Source: Bacteroidales bacterium (GTDB lineage: Bacteria; Bacteroidota; Bacteroidia; Bacteroidales; UBA932). Taken from it: a stretch of 56,962 bases of DNA. Shown piece after piece: positions 43,407 through 52,290 of this stretch. The stretch lies in contig VSOK01000011.1 of assembly GCA_009774765.1 (NCBI GenBank), forward strand, positions 1 through 56,962, read 5' to 3'. Both the position numbers and the translations under genes were made by a program. Each line of letters opens with the position of its first letter. Within the stretch, counting starts at the first letter, position 1. The notes below the pieces were generated by a model that saw only the letters and a list, made by a program, of their open reading frames with translations, was not told the DNA's origin and made no database searches.

Positions 43407-43751
43407 ATGGCAGACAACGACTGGAAAAAGCGGCTTGGAGTCGTGTATTCCACCAATCCGGATTTCAACTTTACAGAACAGGAAGACGAACAGGAGGAAA
43501 CGCTTGAACCTTCTGCGCAGAAACTCATCGTAAGCATAGACAGGAGGAACAGGGGCGGCAAACAAGTGACTCTTGTCAGCGGATTCGTCGGCACCGAAGA
43601 GGACCTCGCCGATCTCGGCAGGACTCTTAAAGTCAAATGCGGAGTCGGAGGCGCGGCAAAAAACGGAGAAATAACCATTCAGGGAGACTTCCGCGACAAA
43701 GTGACAAAAATGCTGTGCGATATGGGATATAAAGCCAAACGCGGAAACTGA
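43407..43751 (+). CDS. SUI1/YciH family translation factor
   Basis: Small cytoplasmic protein of 114 residues related to eukaryotic eIF1. The N-terminal 35 residues are acidic and poorly conserved. The SUI1 fold follows: QKLIVSIDRRNRGGKQVTLVSGF, LADLGRTLKVKCGVGGAAKNGEITIQGD and LCDMGYKAKRGN, with the basic loop RRNRGGK. In bacteria YciH helps discriminate initiation complexes. It is first in a six-gene plus-strand run and is followed two bases later by DUF4271. Confidence 0.93.
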   Translation: MADNDWKKRLGVVYSTNPDFNFTEQEDEQEETLEPSAQKLIVSIDRRNRGGKQVTLVSGFVGTEEDLADLGRTLKVKCGVGGAAKNGEITIQGDFRDKVTKMLCDMGYKAKRGN

Positions 43752-43753
43752 CG

Positions 43754-44512
43754 ATGACCGACACCCTCAACATAATACCGGCCTCAGATACCGCGGAGCT
43801 CATACAGCCAATAGACAGCGCGTTCGGTGCAGGCACATTGAAACTCCATCGTTTCCCTGCCGCCATAACGGCGGAGGCCCGCCATACGGACCTGATAACC
43901 GATACCCTGACCACATTATGCGTCATCGTATCCATAATATTTCTGAAAAAGCTCGTCAATGTCATACCGTCTCTGCTCGGATGCACTGCAAGATGGAAAG
44001 AAGCCCTCAACCTTGAATACAGCATGAAGCTCAGCAGGGACAGGAATATAGTATTTATGACACTTGTCCTGCCGTTCTGCCTTCTTGTCAACCGGTATGG
44101 GATATATTCTCCGGACTTTATCAGAGACTTGTCACCTTCGGCAAGCCTGCTTGTTACGGCAGGGGTCTTCATTGCCTATATCATAATAAGGGAAGGCGCA
44201 CAATTTTTCTCCGGCAGCAAAAAAATCAGCAAGGAGACATCAAATGCGTCACACATGGCATTTTACACATTTTTCTGCACAGCAACACTCGTAACTCTCG
44301 CGACATCAGGCATTCTGCACTTTACAAACCTGTCTGATACAACAACAGGAAACATCATAACTTACGAGATCGCAGCATTTTACATAATATTAACAGTGCG
44401 CAGGTATCAAATTTTCAGCAACTCTTGCTCTCTATTTTCAACAATTTTGTACCTTTGCACCCTTGAAATTTTACCGACAGGCATTTTAATAATGTCGGCA
44501 TTGTTTTTTTAG
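43754..44512 (+). CDS. DUF4271 membrane protein
   Basis: Inner-membrane protein of 252 residues with about six to seven hydrophobic segments (TLCVIVSIIFLKKLVNVIP, IVFMTLVLPFCLLVNRYG, SASLLVTAGVFIAYIIIREG, AFYTFFCTATLVTLATSGILHF, ITYEIAAFYIILTVRRYQIF and a last one near the end). The family is restricted to Bacteroidota and is usually encoded beside hemD, as here. Its role is unknown. Only 3 bases separate it from hemD. Confidence 0.88.
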   Translation: MTDTLNIIPASDTAELIQPIDSAFGAGTLKLHRFPAAITAEARHTDLITDTLTTLCVIVSIIFLKKLVNVIPSLLGCTARWKEALNLEYSMKLSRDRNIVFMTLVLPFCLLVNRYGIYSPDFIRDLSPSASLLVTAGVFIAYIIIREGAQFFSGSKKISKETSNASHMAFYTFFCTATLVTLATSGILHFTNLSDTTTGNIITYEIAAFYIILTVRRYQIFSNSCSLFSTILYLCTLEILPTGILIMSALFF

Positions 44513-44515
44513 GAG

Positions 44516-45256
44516 ATGATCAAAAAAATACTGGTTTCACAACAGCAGCCCAAAGTTGCCACCCCTTATGAAGTCATTTCAGAAAAATTCGGAGTGAAGT
44601 TTGATTTCATCCCGTTCTTTCTGATTGAACCCGTATCTTCACGTGAGTTCCGGGCACAAAGAATCAATATTCTCGACTATTCGGCAATCGTGTTTTCCGC
44701 AAGGTCCACAATCGATGCCTTCTTCCATCTTTGTGAAGAGCTTAGAGTAAAAATACCTGAGACAATGAAATATTTCTGCACTACAGAAGCCGTAGCCATG
44801 TACCTGCAGAAACATATCGTCTACAGAAAAAGGAAAATATTTTTCGGAGACGGCACACCGTCATCAATAATATCCCTTATCGGTCCGAAACACAAAGGGG
44901 ACAGATTCCTGATAACAACTTCAGACTCCATAAACAACGACATTACAAAGGTATTTGAGGCAAGCGGACTGGATTTCACAAGCGCGATCTTCGTCAAATC
45001 AGTATCACAGGACCTCAAGACAGTAGATATCGACTCATACGATATGTTCGTGCTCTACAACAAGGCCGATGTAAAATCATTGTTTGAGAATTTCCCTGAT
45101 TTCAAGCAGGGGGACAAGAAATTCGTATCCTACGGAAAATCCGTTATGAAACCGATGGAGGAGGCAAGTCTTGAAATAGCCATTTCAGCACCTTCCGTTG
45201 AAGCGCCTTCCGTTGCGAAAGCAGTGGAAATCTATCTGGAAAAGAACAACAGATAG
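44516..45256 (+). CDS. hemD: Uroporphyrinogen-III synthase
   Basis: The 246-residue enzyme closes hydroxymethylbilane to uroporphyrinogen III in haem synthesis, cytoplasmic. The fold is two similar domains joined by two linkers. Recognisable parts are IKKILVSQQQPKVATPYEVISEKFGVKFDFIPFFLIEPVS at the start, IVFSARSTIDAFFHLCEEL, YFCTTEAVAMYLQKHIV and KKFVSYGKSVMKPMEEASLEIAISAP at the end. The family is poorly conserved, but the DUF4271-hemD-rnpA order is normal for Bacteroidales. rnpA begins at the next base after its stop. Confidence 0.88.
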   Translation: MIKKILVSQQQPKVATPYEVISEKFGVKFDFIPFFLIEPVSSREFRAQRINILDYSAIVFSARSTIDAFFHLCEELRVKIPETMKYFCTTEAVAMYLQKHIVYRKRKIFFGDGTPSSIISLIGPKHKGDRFLITTSDSINNDITKVFEASGLDFTSAIFVKSVSQDLKTVDIDSYDMFVLYNKADVKSLFENFPDFKQGDKKFVSYGKSVMKPMEEASLEIAISAPSVEAPSVAKAVEIYLEKNNR

Positions 45257-45688
45257 ATGCAAGCCCTACGCGACACCCTCAGAAAAAGAGAAAGGCTCTG
45301 CAGCAAGAAAGACATATCAGTACTTCTTGCAAAAGGTAAATCCGCCAATGCGGAAATGATTCGCTGCAGGTTCATCAAAGGAACGGGAAGCGGAGACAAC
45401 AGGATTATGGTCTCCGTCCCCAAAAAACTTTTCAGAAGGGCAGTAAAAAGAAACCTTCTCAAACGCAGGATAAGGGAAAGCTACAGACACCTGAAACACA
45501 GGCTCAATGGCAACGGAACGGATATCCTGTTTATGTACAGTACTCCGGAAATAATGCCATACAAGGAAATATACGCACAGATAGGCCTGATAATAGATAA
45601 AATCAACAGTAATGGACACAGACACACTGAAAAGACTGATCCGAAAAGCGGCAATCTTTCCGTTCATAGTCCTGATCAAATTCTATAG
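45257..45688 (+). CDS. rnpA: Ribonuclease P protein component
   Basis: Protein subunit of RNase P, which matures the 5' end of tRNAs, 143 residues. LRKRERLCSKKDISVLLAKGKS at the start, IMVSVPKKLFRRAVKRNLLKRRIRESYR (the RNR basic motif that binds the RNA subunit) and DILFMYSTPEIMPYKEI are family marks. It ends with a poorly conserved 25-residue tail. Its last 77 bases overlap yidD in another frame. rpmH is not adjacent, as is usual in this phylum. Confidence 0.93.
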   Translation: MQALRDTLRKRERLCSKKDISVLLAKGKSANAEMIRCRFIKGTGSGDNRIMVSVPKKLFRRAVKRNLLKRRIRESYRHLKHRLNGNGTDILFMYSTPEIMPYKEIYAQIGLIIDKINSNGHRHTEKTDPKSGNLSVHSPDQIL

Positions 45689-45860
45689 GGTCTGCATCAG
45701 TCCTCTCAAACCGCCCACCTGCCGATTTACGCCTACCTGTTCACAATACGGGCTGGAAGCATTCCGCAAATACGGTCCCTTCAAAGGGCTTTATCTGACA
45801 GTCCGGAGGATTCTCCGCTGCCATCCGTGGGGAGGAAGCGGATACGACCCGGTCCCATAA
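45612..45860 (+). CDS. yidD: Membrane protein insertion efficiency factor YidD
   Basis: Small 82-residue membrane-associated protein that helps YidC insert inner-membrane proteins. The signature RVCISPLKPPTCRFTPTCSQYGLEAFRKYG with two Cys, then RRILRCHPWGGSGYDPVP, is near-perfect. It begins 77 bases before the rnpA stop, in a different frame, so it is translationally linked to rnpA. ubiE follows after 10 bases. Confidence 0.95.
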   Translation: MDTDTLKRLIRKAAIFPFIVLIKFYRVCISPLKPPTCRFTPTCSQYGLEAFRKYGPFKGLYLTVRRILRCHPWGGSGYDPVP

Positions 45861-45870
45861 AAATATCTTT

Positions 45871-46581
45871 ATGCCCAAAAAAGAAGGAATACAAAAACTT
45901 TTCGACAATATAGCCCCGGAATACGACCGCCTCAACCATATCATGTCACTGAACATAGACAGGACCTGGAGAAGACGCGCAGTAAAACGTATGACAGGGA
46001 CTTCAAACCCGCTGAATATACTCGACATTGCCTGCGGTACAGGAGATTTTGCAATAGCCATAGCACGCAAAGCCCCTTCCGGAAGCCGTATAACAGGACT
46101 TGACATCTCATCAGGAATGATTGAAATAGGCCGTGAAAAAGTGGCCAAAGCAGGACTTTCCAAAACAGTCAGCCTGGAGCAGGGGGACAGCGAAGACATA
46201 CAGTACGGAGAAGGCACATTCGACCGCGTAAGCGTCGCATTCGGAGTAAGGAATTTCGAGAATATGGACAAAGGCCTTAAAGAAATGTACCGTGTGCTCA
46301 AAAAAGACGGCAAAATTGTCATCCTTGAGCTCTCTGTACCTCAGAACAGGCTGATGAGGTGGTTCTACAACCTGTATTTCGTCAAAATTCTCCCTAAAAT
46401 AGGCGGAAAGGTATCCGGCAACAGAGGGGCATACGAATATCTCCCTGCATCAGTTCTGAATTTTCCGAAACCGGACAGATTCAAAGCAATGATGGCAGAA
46501 GCCGGATTTGCAAACATCCGTCACAAATCATTCACATTCGGAATATGCAGAATGTTCACTGCCGACAAGCAGCCGCTCTAA
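45871..46581 (+). CDS. ubiE: Demethylmenaquinone methyltransferase
   Basis: SAM-dependent enzyme of 236 residues that methylates demethylmenaquinone, the last step of menaquinone synthesis. Family marks are FDNIAPEYDRLNHIMSLNIDRTWRR at the N-terminus, the SAM loop LDIACGTGDFAIAIA, ALSGMIEIGREK-type helix (GLDISSGMIEIGREK), SVAFGVRNFENMDKGLKEMYRVLKKDGK and the C-terminal RHKSFTFGICRMFTADK. It converges with menA and the two genes overlap by 4 bases. Both act in one pathway though they lie on opposite strands. Confidence 0.95.
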   Translation: MPKKEGIQKLFDNIAPEYDRLNHIMSLNIDRTWRRRAVKRMTGTSNPLNILDIACGTGDFAIAIARKAPSGSRITGLDISSGMIEIGREKVAKAGLSKTVSLEQGDSEDIQYGEGTFDRVSVAFGVRNFENMDKGLKEMYRVLKKDGKIVILELSVPQNRLMRWFYNLYFVKILPKIGGKVSGNRGAYEYLPASVLNFPKPDRFKAMMAEAGFANIRHKSFTFGICRMFTADKQPL

Positions 46582-47486
46582 AAAAGGTACACCAGGAATC
46601 CTGCACCTCCAAGCAAAGCGAAAAGGAAAGTGCTCATGACAAGAAGAGGGAGCATCGGGTCAAGCTTCCTGCCGCTATGTTTCCATACTCCGGCAAGATG
46701 CACGGCATACAAAGGCAAAGTGAGGACAAACAGATAATGCCAAGGGTCAAACATCCTCAATGAAGCATACAAAAGCATAGATACCCATCCGGCAACGACA
46801 AGAACGGTCTGGTAGACCTTGGCAGCCCTCTCTCCTATCCTGAGAGGAATTGTAACCCTTGTGGCCGCATCAGTCTTCATATCCCTTATATTATTCACAT
46901 TAAGGACGCCTACGCTGAACACACCTATGCTGAACGCGGGAAGAAGGACAAAAGGCCTCACAGTGTGAGATGCCACAAAATACGACCCTATTACGGAAAC
47001 CAGGCCGAAGAACAGGAAGACATACAGATCTCCGAGCCCCCTGTATCCATACGGATTCCTTCCGAGAGTATAACGCATCGCCCCGGAAATGGCAGCGCAT
47101 CCCAACAGCATGAGCAGAACAGGCTCCAATGCGAAAAAAGTCCCGAAAGAGAACCATATCATAGCGAGTCCCGACGCAATGCAAAGAAGGATATATACTA
47201 TTATCATATTCCTGAAATCCATACGCGTCAGAAGACCTCTTGACAGCACACCTTCAGGGCCCTGTCTTCCGGCTCCGTCCGTACCGCTCACAAAGTCCCC
47301 AAGTTCATTGGAGACATTACTCAGAATCTGCAGAAAAACTGTGGTCAGCAAAGTAAATAAAGCCACCTTCCAGCTGACATGATAATCAGAAGCGGCAAGC
47401 ATAAGTCCGAGAATGACACCGGCGGCGGACAAAGGAAGAGTCCTTAGTCTCATTGCGGAAAAACAGGCTGATATTTTTGGGCTCAT
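46578..47486 (-). CDS. menA: 1,4-dihydroxy-2-naphthoate polyprenyltransferase
   Basis: Integral membrane prenyltransferase of 302 residues that attaches the isoprenoid tail to dihydroxynaphthoate in menaquinone synthesis. Aspartate-rich site 1 is NVSNELGDFVSGTDGAGRQGPEGV in part (residues about 57-80; E61, D64, D70 as Mg ligands) and site 2 is NNIRDMKTDAATRVTIPLRIG (D and D near 198-204). About eight or nine membrane segments are visible. It makes demethylmenaquinone, the substrate of the convergent ubiE. Confidence 0.94.
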   Translation of the reverse strand: MSPKISACFSAMRLRTLPLSAAGVILGLMLAASDYHVSWKVALFTLLTTVFLQILSNVSNELGDFVSGTDGAGRQGPEGVLSRGLLTRMDFRNMIIVYILLCIASGLAMIWFSFGTFFALEPVLLMLLGCAAISGAMRYTLGRNPYGYRGLGDLYVFLFFGLVSVIGSYFVASHTVRPFVLLPAFSIGVFSVGVLNVNNIRDMKTDAATRVTIPLRIGERAAKVYQTVLVVAGWVSMLLYASLRMFDPWHYLFVLTLPLYAVHLAGVWKHSGRKLDPMLPLLVMSTFLFALLGGAGFLVYLF

Positions 47487-47654
47487 TTTGCGTACAACTC
47501 TTAAAACAACATATTAAACAACGAAATCAACAACCTCCAAGGCAGATTTCTTTACGACCTTTGTCAGCGGTTAAGAATCTTATTCGTCTCTTAATGCTGA
47601 TGGTGAAGGTTATGTGTGCAATTCAGATCTTAATCAACAGCAATAAGAAAAATC

Positions 47655-47703
47655 CTCATAAATGAGGTTTTATAAATAGGCTGCCTGTGAAGGTAGCCTA
47701 TTT
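47655..47703. terminator. Two stacked hairpins, bidirectional terminator
   Basis: The first hairpin is CCTCAT-AA-ATGAGG (47655-47668) followed by TTTT on plus and by ATTTTTC on minus. The second has arms at 47674-47686 and 47691-47703 (13 bp with one G-U pair, loop GTGA), followed by TTTGTTTT on plus. The stop codon of the GT2 gene lies inside the second stem. On the plus strand this would end a transcript from 47490-47650. Confidence 0.7.
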
Positions 47704-48540
47704 GTTTTCACATTGTTTTCTCCTGGCGAAAACCACCTTCATATTAAGGGAGACAAAATGCGCCACGGCATTGAAGACGTTTGAACTTCTCGCATCATAA
47801 AGGAACTGCTCCCGGAAAGGTCTTCCTTTAGGGGACATCAGAGACCTGTAGCGTTCTTTCACCGAAAACGAAGCGTCGCGCCATTTCGGAAGAGAAGGGT
47901 TACGGTCACATTCGGCAAGTATACCGGGAGATACAACAGAAGTGATACCAGCCTTCAATGCCCTGATACCATAGTCATAGTCTCCGAAGCTGTGGCTGTA
48001 TCGGGCATCCATAGTACCGAGCTTCTCAAACACATATTTCGGCACAAGCACGATGTTTCCGTTGAAGATATCGCAAGCGACAGGAATGTCCTTGTCCGGA
48101 GGAATCAGCTTGCCGGAACGCGTCCTTCCTCCATAGCTGATATTCCCCTCTGAGTCCACAGTGGTCCCCACAATGACTGCCCTGTGCTTCAGGTAAGAAG
48201 AATTTTCAAGAAGAGTTGAAAAAGCCCCCCGGCAAAGGACAATGTCGTCATTCAGCCACAGATAGAAATCAAAGTCATTTTCCGCAGCCTCTTTCCACGC
48301 CGCAATCATTCCCCTGTTCCAGAACAGGCTGCCGTCACCTTTTATTATATTGACTTCAGGAAAAGACTCGGAGACATATTCAGAAGTCCCGTCGGTACTT
48401 GCATCGTCAGTAAGATATATGGAAAACGCAAAACGTCCATCAGCCTTCAAGGCCTCCATCTGCGAAAAGCAGCTCTCCAGGCAGGCAAGCGTCTTGTCCC
48501 TGCGGTTGTGCACCGCAAGCAATATCGCAACGGTCATCAT
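47698..48540 (-). CDS. Glycosyltransferase family 2
   Basis: GT-A fold glycosyltransferase of 280 residues from the ATG at 48540. The donor site is VAILLAVHNRRDKTLACLESCF, YLTDDASTDGTSEYV, the DxD-like WLNDDIVLC (D94-D95 region) and a C-terminal FGDYDYGIRALKAGITSVVSPG with the acidic ED-type motif. It resembles rhamnosyl- or other O-antigen-type transferases. It follows lepA by one base (TGATATG), an unusual partner; no sugar cluster is next to it, so the product is unknown. Confidence 0.9.
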   Translation of the reverse strand: MMTVAILLAVHNRRDKTLACLESCFSQMEALKADGRFAFSIYLTDDASTDGTSEYVSESFPEVNIIKGDGSLFWNRGMIAAWKEAAENDFDFYLWLNDDIVLCRGAFSTLLENSSYLKHRAVIVGTTVDSEGNISYGGRTRSGKLIPPDKDIPVACDIFNGNIVLVPKYVFEKLGTMDARYSHSFGDYDYGIRALKAGITSVVSPGILAECDRNPSLPKWRDASFSVKERYRSLMSPKGRPFREQFLYDARSSNVFNAVAHFVSLNMKVVFARRKQCENK

Positions 48541-48541
48541 A

Positions 48542-50329
48542 TCAGTCAAGCTTAAGGACAGCCATAAAAGCACTCTGCGGAACTTCCACCGTACCTATCT
48601 GTCTCATCCTCTTCTTTCCCTGCTTCTGCTTCTCAAGCAGCTTGCGCTTCCTTGAAATATCACCTCCATAACATTTCGCCGTCACATCCTTGCGGACCGC
48701 CTTTACGGTCTCCCTTGCTATGATCTTGGCACCTATGGCAGCCTGTATGGCTATATCAAACTGCTGTCTCGGGATCAGTTCCTTGAGCTTTTCACATATC
48801 TTGCGCCCGAAATCATACGCGTGGTCAACGTGGATAAGGCTTGAAAGCGCATCCGCAGGCTCTCCATTGAGAAGTATATCGAGCTTGACAAGCTTGGCGT
48901 CCCTGAACCCTATCACGTGATAGTCAAATGAAGCATATCCTTTGGAAATGGATTTCAGCTTGTCATAAAAATCAAAGACAATTTCAGAAAGAGGCATCTC
49001 GTACGTAAGCTCAAGCCTGTCCGCAGTCAGATAATGCTGATTGATAAGGGTTCCGCGCTTGTCAAGGCAAAGTTTCATAATAGGTCCGTAAAATTCCGAC
49101 TTTGAAATGACCTGTGCACGGATATAAGGCTCTTCGATCCTGTCTATAAGGGTAGGAGCAGGAAGTCCGGAAGGATTGTGGACATCCAGAACCTCCCCTT
49201 GGGTTGTATATACATTGTACGACACGTTAGGAACTGTCGTTATCACGTCCATACCGAACTCACGGAAAAGACGCTCCTGCACAATTTCAAGATGAAGCAG
49301 TCCCAGAAATCCGCAACGGAATCCGAATCCGAGAGCAAGAGATGACTCAGGCTCGAATACAAGAGACGCGTCATTGAGCTGGAATTTCTCAAGGGAGGAC
49401 CTGAGTTCCTCGTACTGGTCAGTCTCCACAGGATACATTCCGGCAAAAAGCATCGGCTTTACCTCTTCGAAACCCGCAATGGCTTCTGCGCAAGGGTCCA
49501 CAACCTTGGTAATCGTATCTCCGACCTTCACCTCTGCCGCGGTCTTGATTCCGGATATGATATATCCTACGCTTCCGCACGGTATTTCATCACGCGGATG
49601 CATTTTCATTTTGAGCACGCCGACTTCATCCGCCTCATATTCCTTGCCGGTGTTGAAGAACTTGACCTTGTCGCCTTTCCTTATAGAACCGTTCTTTACT
49701 TTGAAATAAGCTATGATTCCTCTGAACGAATTGAATACGGAATCGAATATCAGAGCCTGCAGCGGAGCATCCGGATCTCCCTGTGGAGCAGGAATCCTCT
49801 CTACGATGGCCTCCAGGATATCCCCCACTCCTGCACCTGTCTTGCCCGATGCGCAAAGGACATCTTCCGGTCTGCATCCGAGCAGATCGACCACCTGGTC
49901 GGTCACTACATCGACCATAGCGGAATCCATATCAATCTTGTTCAGCACAGGTATGATTTCCAGATCGTGCTCTATCGCGAGATACAGGTTGGAAATAGTC
50001 TGTGCCTGTATGCCCTGAGTCGCATCGACCACAAGCAGCGCGCCCTCACACGAAGCTATCGCACGTGACACTTCGTATGAAAAGTCCACGTGGCCCGGGG
50101 TATCGATCAGATTCAATACATACTTTTCCCCATTGCTGGTATATTCCATCTGGATAGCATGGCTCTTGATGGTGATTCCCTTTTCTTTTTCAAGGTCCAT
50201 GGAATCAAGCACCTGAGCCTCCATATCACGGCTGCTGAGAGTATTCGTGAACTCCAGCATCCTGTCCGCCAGCGTACTTTTACCGTGATCAATATGCGCA
50301 ATTATGCAAAAGTTTCTTATGTTCTTCAT
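48542..50329 (-). CDS. lepA: Elongation factor 4 (LepA)
   Basis: Translational GTPase of 595 residues that back-translocates or helps ribosome biogenesis. The ATG at 50329 gives the standard start MKNIRNFCIIAHIDHGKST; a 60-residue upstream extension is rejected. G motifs: AHIDHGKST (G1), DTPGHVDF (G3), NKID (G4). The LepA-specific C-terminal domain with RQQFDIAIQAAIGAKIIARETVKAVRKDV and KCYGGDISRKRKLLEKQKQGKKRMR is present. A TATCTTTG box lies at 50352-50359, 23 bases upstream. Confidence 0.97.
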   Translation of the reverse strand: MKNIRNFCIIAHIDHGKSTLADRMLEFTNTLSSRDMEAQVLDSMDLEKEKGITIKSHAIQMEYTSNGEKYVLNLIDTPGHVDFSYEVSRAIASCEGALLVVDATQGIQAQTISNLYLAIEHDLEIIPVLNKIDMDSAMVDVVTDQVVDLLGCRPEDVLCASGKTGAGVGDILEAIVERIPAPQGDPDAPLQALIFDSVFNSFRGIIAYFKVKNGSIRKGDKVKFFNTGKEYEADEVGVLKMKMHPRDEIPCGSVGYIISGIKTAAEVKVGDTITKVVDPCAEAIAGFEEVKPMLFAGMYPVETDQYEELRSSLEKFQLNDASLVFEPESSLALGFGFRCGFLGLLHLEIVQERLFREFGMDVITTVPNVSYNVYTTQGEVLDVHNPSGLPAPTLIDRIEEPYIRAQVISKSEFYGPIMKLCLDKRGTLINQHYLTADRLELTYEMPLSEIVFDFYDKLKSISKGYASFDYHVIGFRDAKLVKLDILLNGEPADALSSLIHVDHAYDFGRKICEKLKELIPRQQFDIAIQAAIGAKIIARETVKAVRKDVTAKCYGGDISRKRKLLEKQKQGKKRMRQIGTVEVPQSAFMAVLKLD

Positions 50330-50351
50330 CACATTTTCTCCGTAATCTCTG

Positions 50352-50359
50352 CAAAGATA
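50352..50359 (-). promoter_or_regulatory. -7 box of lepA
   Basis: TATCTTTG on the minus strand. It shares a 103-base divergent region with the transketolase operon, whose box lies at 50383-50390. No -33 TTTG at the right spacing. Confidence 0.5.
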
Positions 50360-50382
50360 ATCCAAATAACGAAAAAATTGCG

Positions 50383-50390
50383 TACTTTTG
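50383..50390 (+). promoter_or_regulatory. -7 box of the transketolase operon
   Basis: TACTTTTG matches TAnnTTTG, 42 bases before the start at 50433. No -33 TTTG. Confidence 0.45.
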
Positions 50391-50432
50391 TCAAGATGTA
50401 GCACAACATAAGATATTAATTCATTTATCGCT

Positions 50433-51278
50433 ATGACTAATATTGAAGGTCTTAAAAAAATTTCATCCCAAGTCAGAAGAGACATTGTCAGAATGGTGAC
50501 TGACGCCAAGTCCGGACATCCGGGAGGGTCTATGAGCAGCGCGGACTTTATGACCGCACTTTATTTCAATGTAATGGAGCACAATCCTTCGACATGGACC
50601 AGAAACGGCAAAGGACAGGACGTGTTCGTATTGTCTGCCGGGCATCTTACACCGGTTTACTATTCCGTTCTGTCACGCTGCGGGTATTTTCCGGTATCTG
50701 AACTTGCAACATTCCGCAGATTCGGTACAAGGCTTCAGGGACATCCTTCCATAGACAAGGGACTGCCAGGAATTTTCCAGACCTCGGGATCGCTCGGACA
50801 GGGGCTTTCCGCAGCGGCAGGCTTCGCGATCGGCAAAAAGATGGACAAGGACGACAAGACCGTATATGTGATGATGGGAGACGGAGAGTGCGAGGAAGGC
50901 CAGATATGGGAAGCAGCGATGTTTGCCGCCCACCACAGACTTGACAACCTTATAGGAATAATCGACTGGAACGGTCAGCAGATCGACGGCAAAGTGGACG
51001 AAGTCGGCGGACTCGGAGACCTTGAAGCGAAATGGAAGGCATTCGGCTGGACGGTATTCAGCTGTGACGGACACGATTTCGCACAGATACTTGAAGCGTT
51101 CGCAAAGGCCAAGGAGGAAAAGGGAAAAGACAGACCGGTGATGATTCTGATGAAAAGCGATATGGGACACGGTGTCGACTTTATGGCAGGCACGCACAAA
51201 TGGCACGGCAAAGCCCCTTCACAGGAACAATGCGCAGAAGCCCTTTCACAGATTGAAGAGACACTCGGAGACTATTAG
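50433..51278 (+). CDS. Transketolase, N-terminal (TPP-binding) subunit
   Basis: First half of a split transketolase, 281 residues, cytoplasmic, pentose phosphate pathway. The TPP-binding motif GDGECEEGQIWEAAMFAAHHRLDNLIGIIDWN in part (G-D-G with the Asp metal ligand near 148) and SGHPGGSMSSADFMTALYF and HPSIDKGLPGIFQTSGSLGQGLSAAAG are intact. It ends at the natural domain border. The C-terminal subunit begins 31 bases downstream, so the two make one enzyme. Confidence 0.94.
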   Translation: MTNIEGLKKISSQVRRDIVRMVTDAKSGHPGGSMSSADFMTALYFNVMEHNPSTWTRNGKGQDVFVLSAGHLTPVYYSVLSRCGYFPVSELATFRRFGTRLQGHPSIDKGLPGIFQTSGSLGQGLSAAAGFAIGKKMDKDDKTVYVMMGDGECEEGQIWEAAMFAAHHRLDNLIGIIDWNGQQIDGKVDEVGGLGDLEAKWKAFGWTVFSCDGHDFAQILEAFAKAKEEKGKDRPVMILMKSDMGHGVDFMAGTHKWHGKAPSQEQCAEALSQIEETLGDY

Positions 51279-51309
51279 ACTTGCAGGATTCAATTTTAAT
51301 CAGACTGAA

Positions 51310-52263
51310 ATGAAACAATATACCAACTCAGGAAACAAAGATACGAGAAGCGGTTTCGGAGCCGGACTTCTTGAAGCAGGCCAAAAAAATCCGGAAATCG
51401 TCGCCCTTACGGCTGACCTTGCGGGCTCCCTTAAAATGGATGCCTTTGCAGAAGCATTCCCGGAAAGGTTCATACAGTGCGGCATTGCTGAAGCGAATAT
51501 GATAGGAGCGGCGGCCGGACTGGCAATCTCAGGAAAGATTCCTTTTGCAGGCTCATTCGCTGAATTCGTCACAGGAAGGGTCTACGACCAGATACGTCAG
51601 GAAGTGGCATACGGACACGCAAACGTGAAAGTGTGCGCCTCCCACGCAGGCATCACCCTCGGAGAAGACGGAGCCACACACCAGACAATGGAGGACATCG
51701 CCCTGATGAGAGCATTGCCGGGGATGGTGGTGATCAACCCCTGCGACTACAATCAGACAAAGGCTGCGACCATAGCGGCAGCAGAATATGAAGGTCCAGT
51801 CTATCTCCGTTTCGGACGTCCTGGGGTACCGAACTTCACACCGGCGGACCAGAAATTTGAAATAGGAAAGGCCGTAATGCTCAATGAGGGCACCGATGTC
51901 ACACTCTTCGCTACCGGCCATCTGGTATGGGAGGCATTACAGGCTTGCCAGCTTCTGGAAAACGAAGGCATTTCTGCTGAAGTAATAAACATCGCGACAA
52001 TCAAACCTCTTGACGAAGAAGCGGTTGTAGCGTCCGTGCGCAAGACGGGAGCAGCCGTATGCGCAGAGGAGCACAATATCACCGGCGGCCTTGGAGAGCT
52101 TGTCAGCGGAACATTGGCCCGCAGGCATCCAGCTCCTGTGGAATTTGTATGCGGAGGTGACAAGTTCGGACAGAGCGGTACACCTTCAGAACTGATGAAG
52201 GCATACGGACTGGATGCCGAGCATATAGCTGAAGCCGCAAAACTGGCAATCAGCCGCAAATAG
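51310..52263 (+). CDS. Transketolase, C-terminal (pyrimidine-binding) subunit
   Basis: Second half of the split transketolase, 317 residues from the ATG at 51310, 31 bases after the first half; a longer frame starting upstream overlaps the first half and is rejected. It contains the pyrimidine-binding domain (QCGIAEANMIGAAAGLAISGKIPFAGSFAEF with the catalytic Glu) and the C-terminal domain (VTLFATGHLVWEALQACQLLENEGISAEVINIATIKPLD, AVCAEEHNITGGLGELV). Split transketolases occur in several bacterial groups and archaea. Confidence 0.94.
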   Translation: MKQYTNSGNKDTRSGFGAGLLEAGQKNPEIVALTADLAGSLKMDAFAEAFPERFIQCGIAEANMIGAAAGLAISGKIPFAGSFAEFVTGRVYDQIRQEVAYGHANVKVCASHAGITLGEDGATHQTMEDIALMRALPGMVVINPCDYNQTKAATIAAAEYEGPVYLRFGRPGVPNFTPADQKFEIGKAVMLNEGTDVTLFATGHLVWEALQACQLLENEGISAEVINIATIKPLDEEAVVASVRKTGAAVCAEEHNITGGLGELVSGTLARRHPAPVEFVCGGDKFGQSGTPSELMKAYGLDAEHIAEAAKLAISRK

Positions 52264-52290
52264 AGACTAACATTATGCAGTCCTTCCAAT

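Noticed and set aside
45612..45688. rnpA/yidD overlap as a frameshift or assembly error
   Set aside because: Both proteins are complete with good family ends; the overlap of these two genes is common in bacteria.
47453..47665. 70-codon frame between menA and GT2
   Set aside because: It starts inside menA on the opposite strand and has no motif or promoter of its own.
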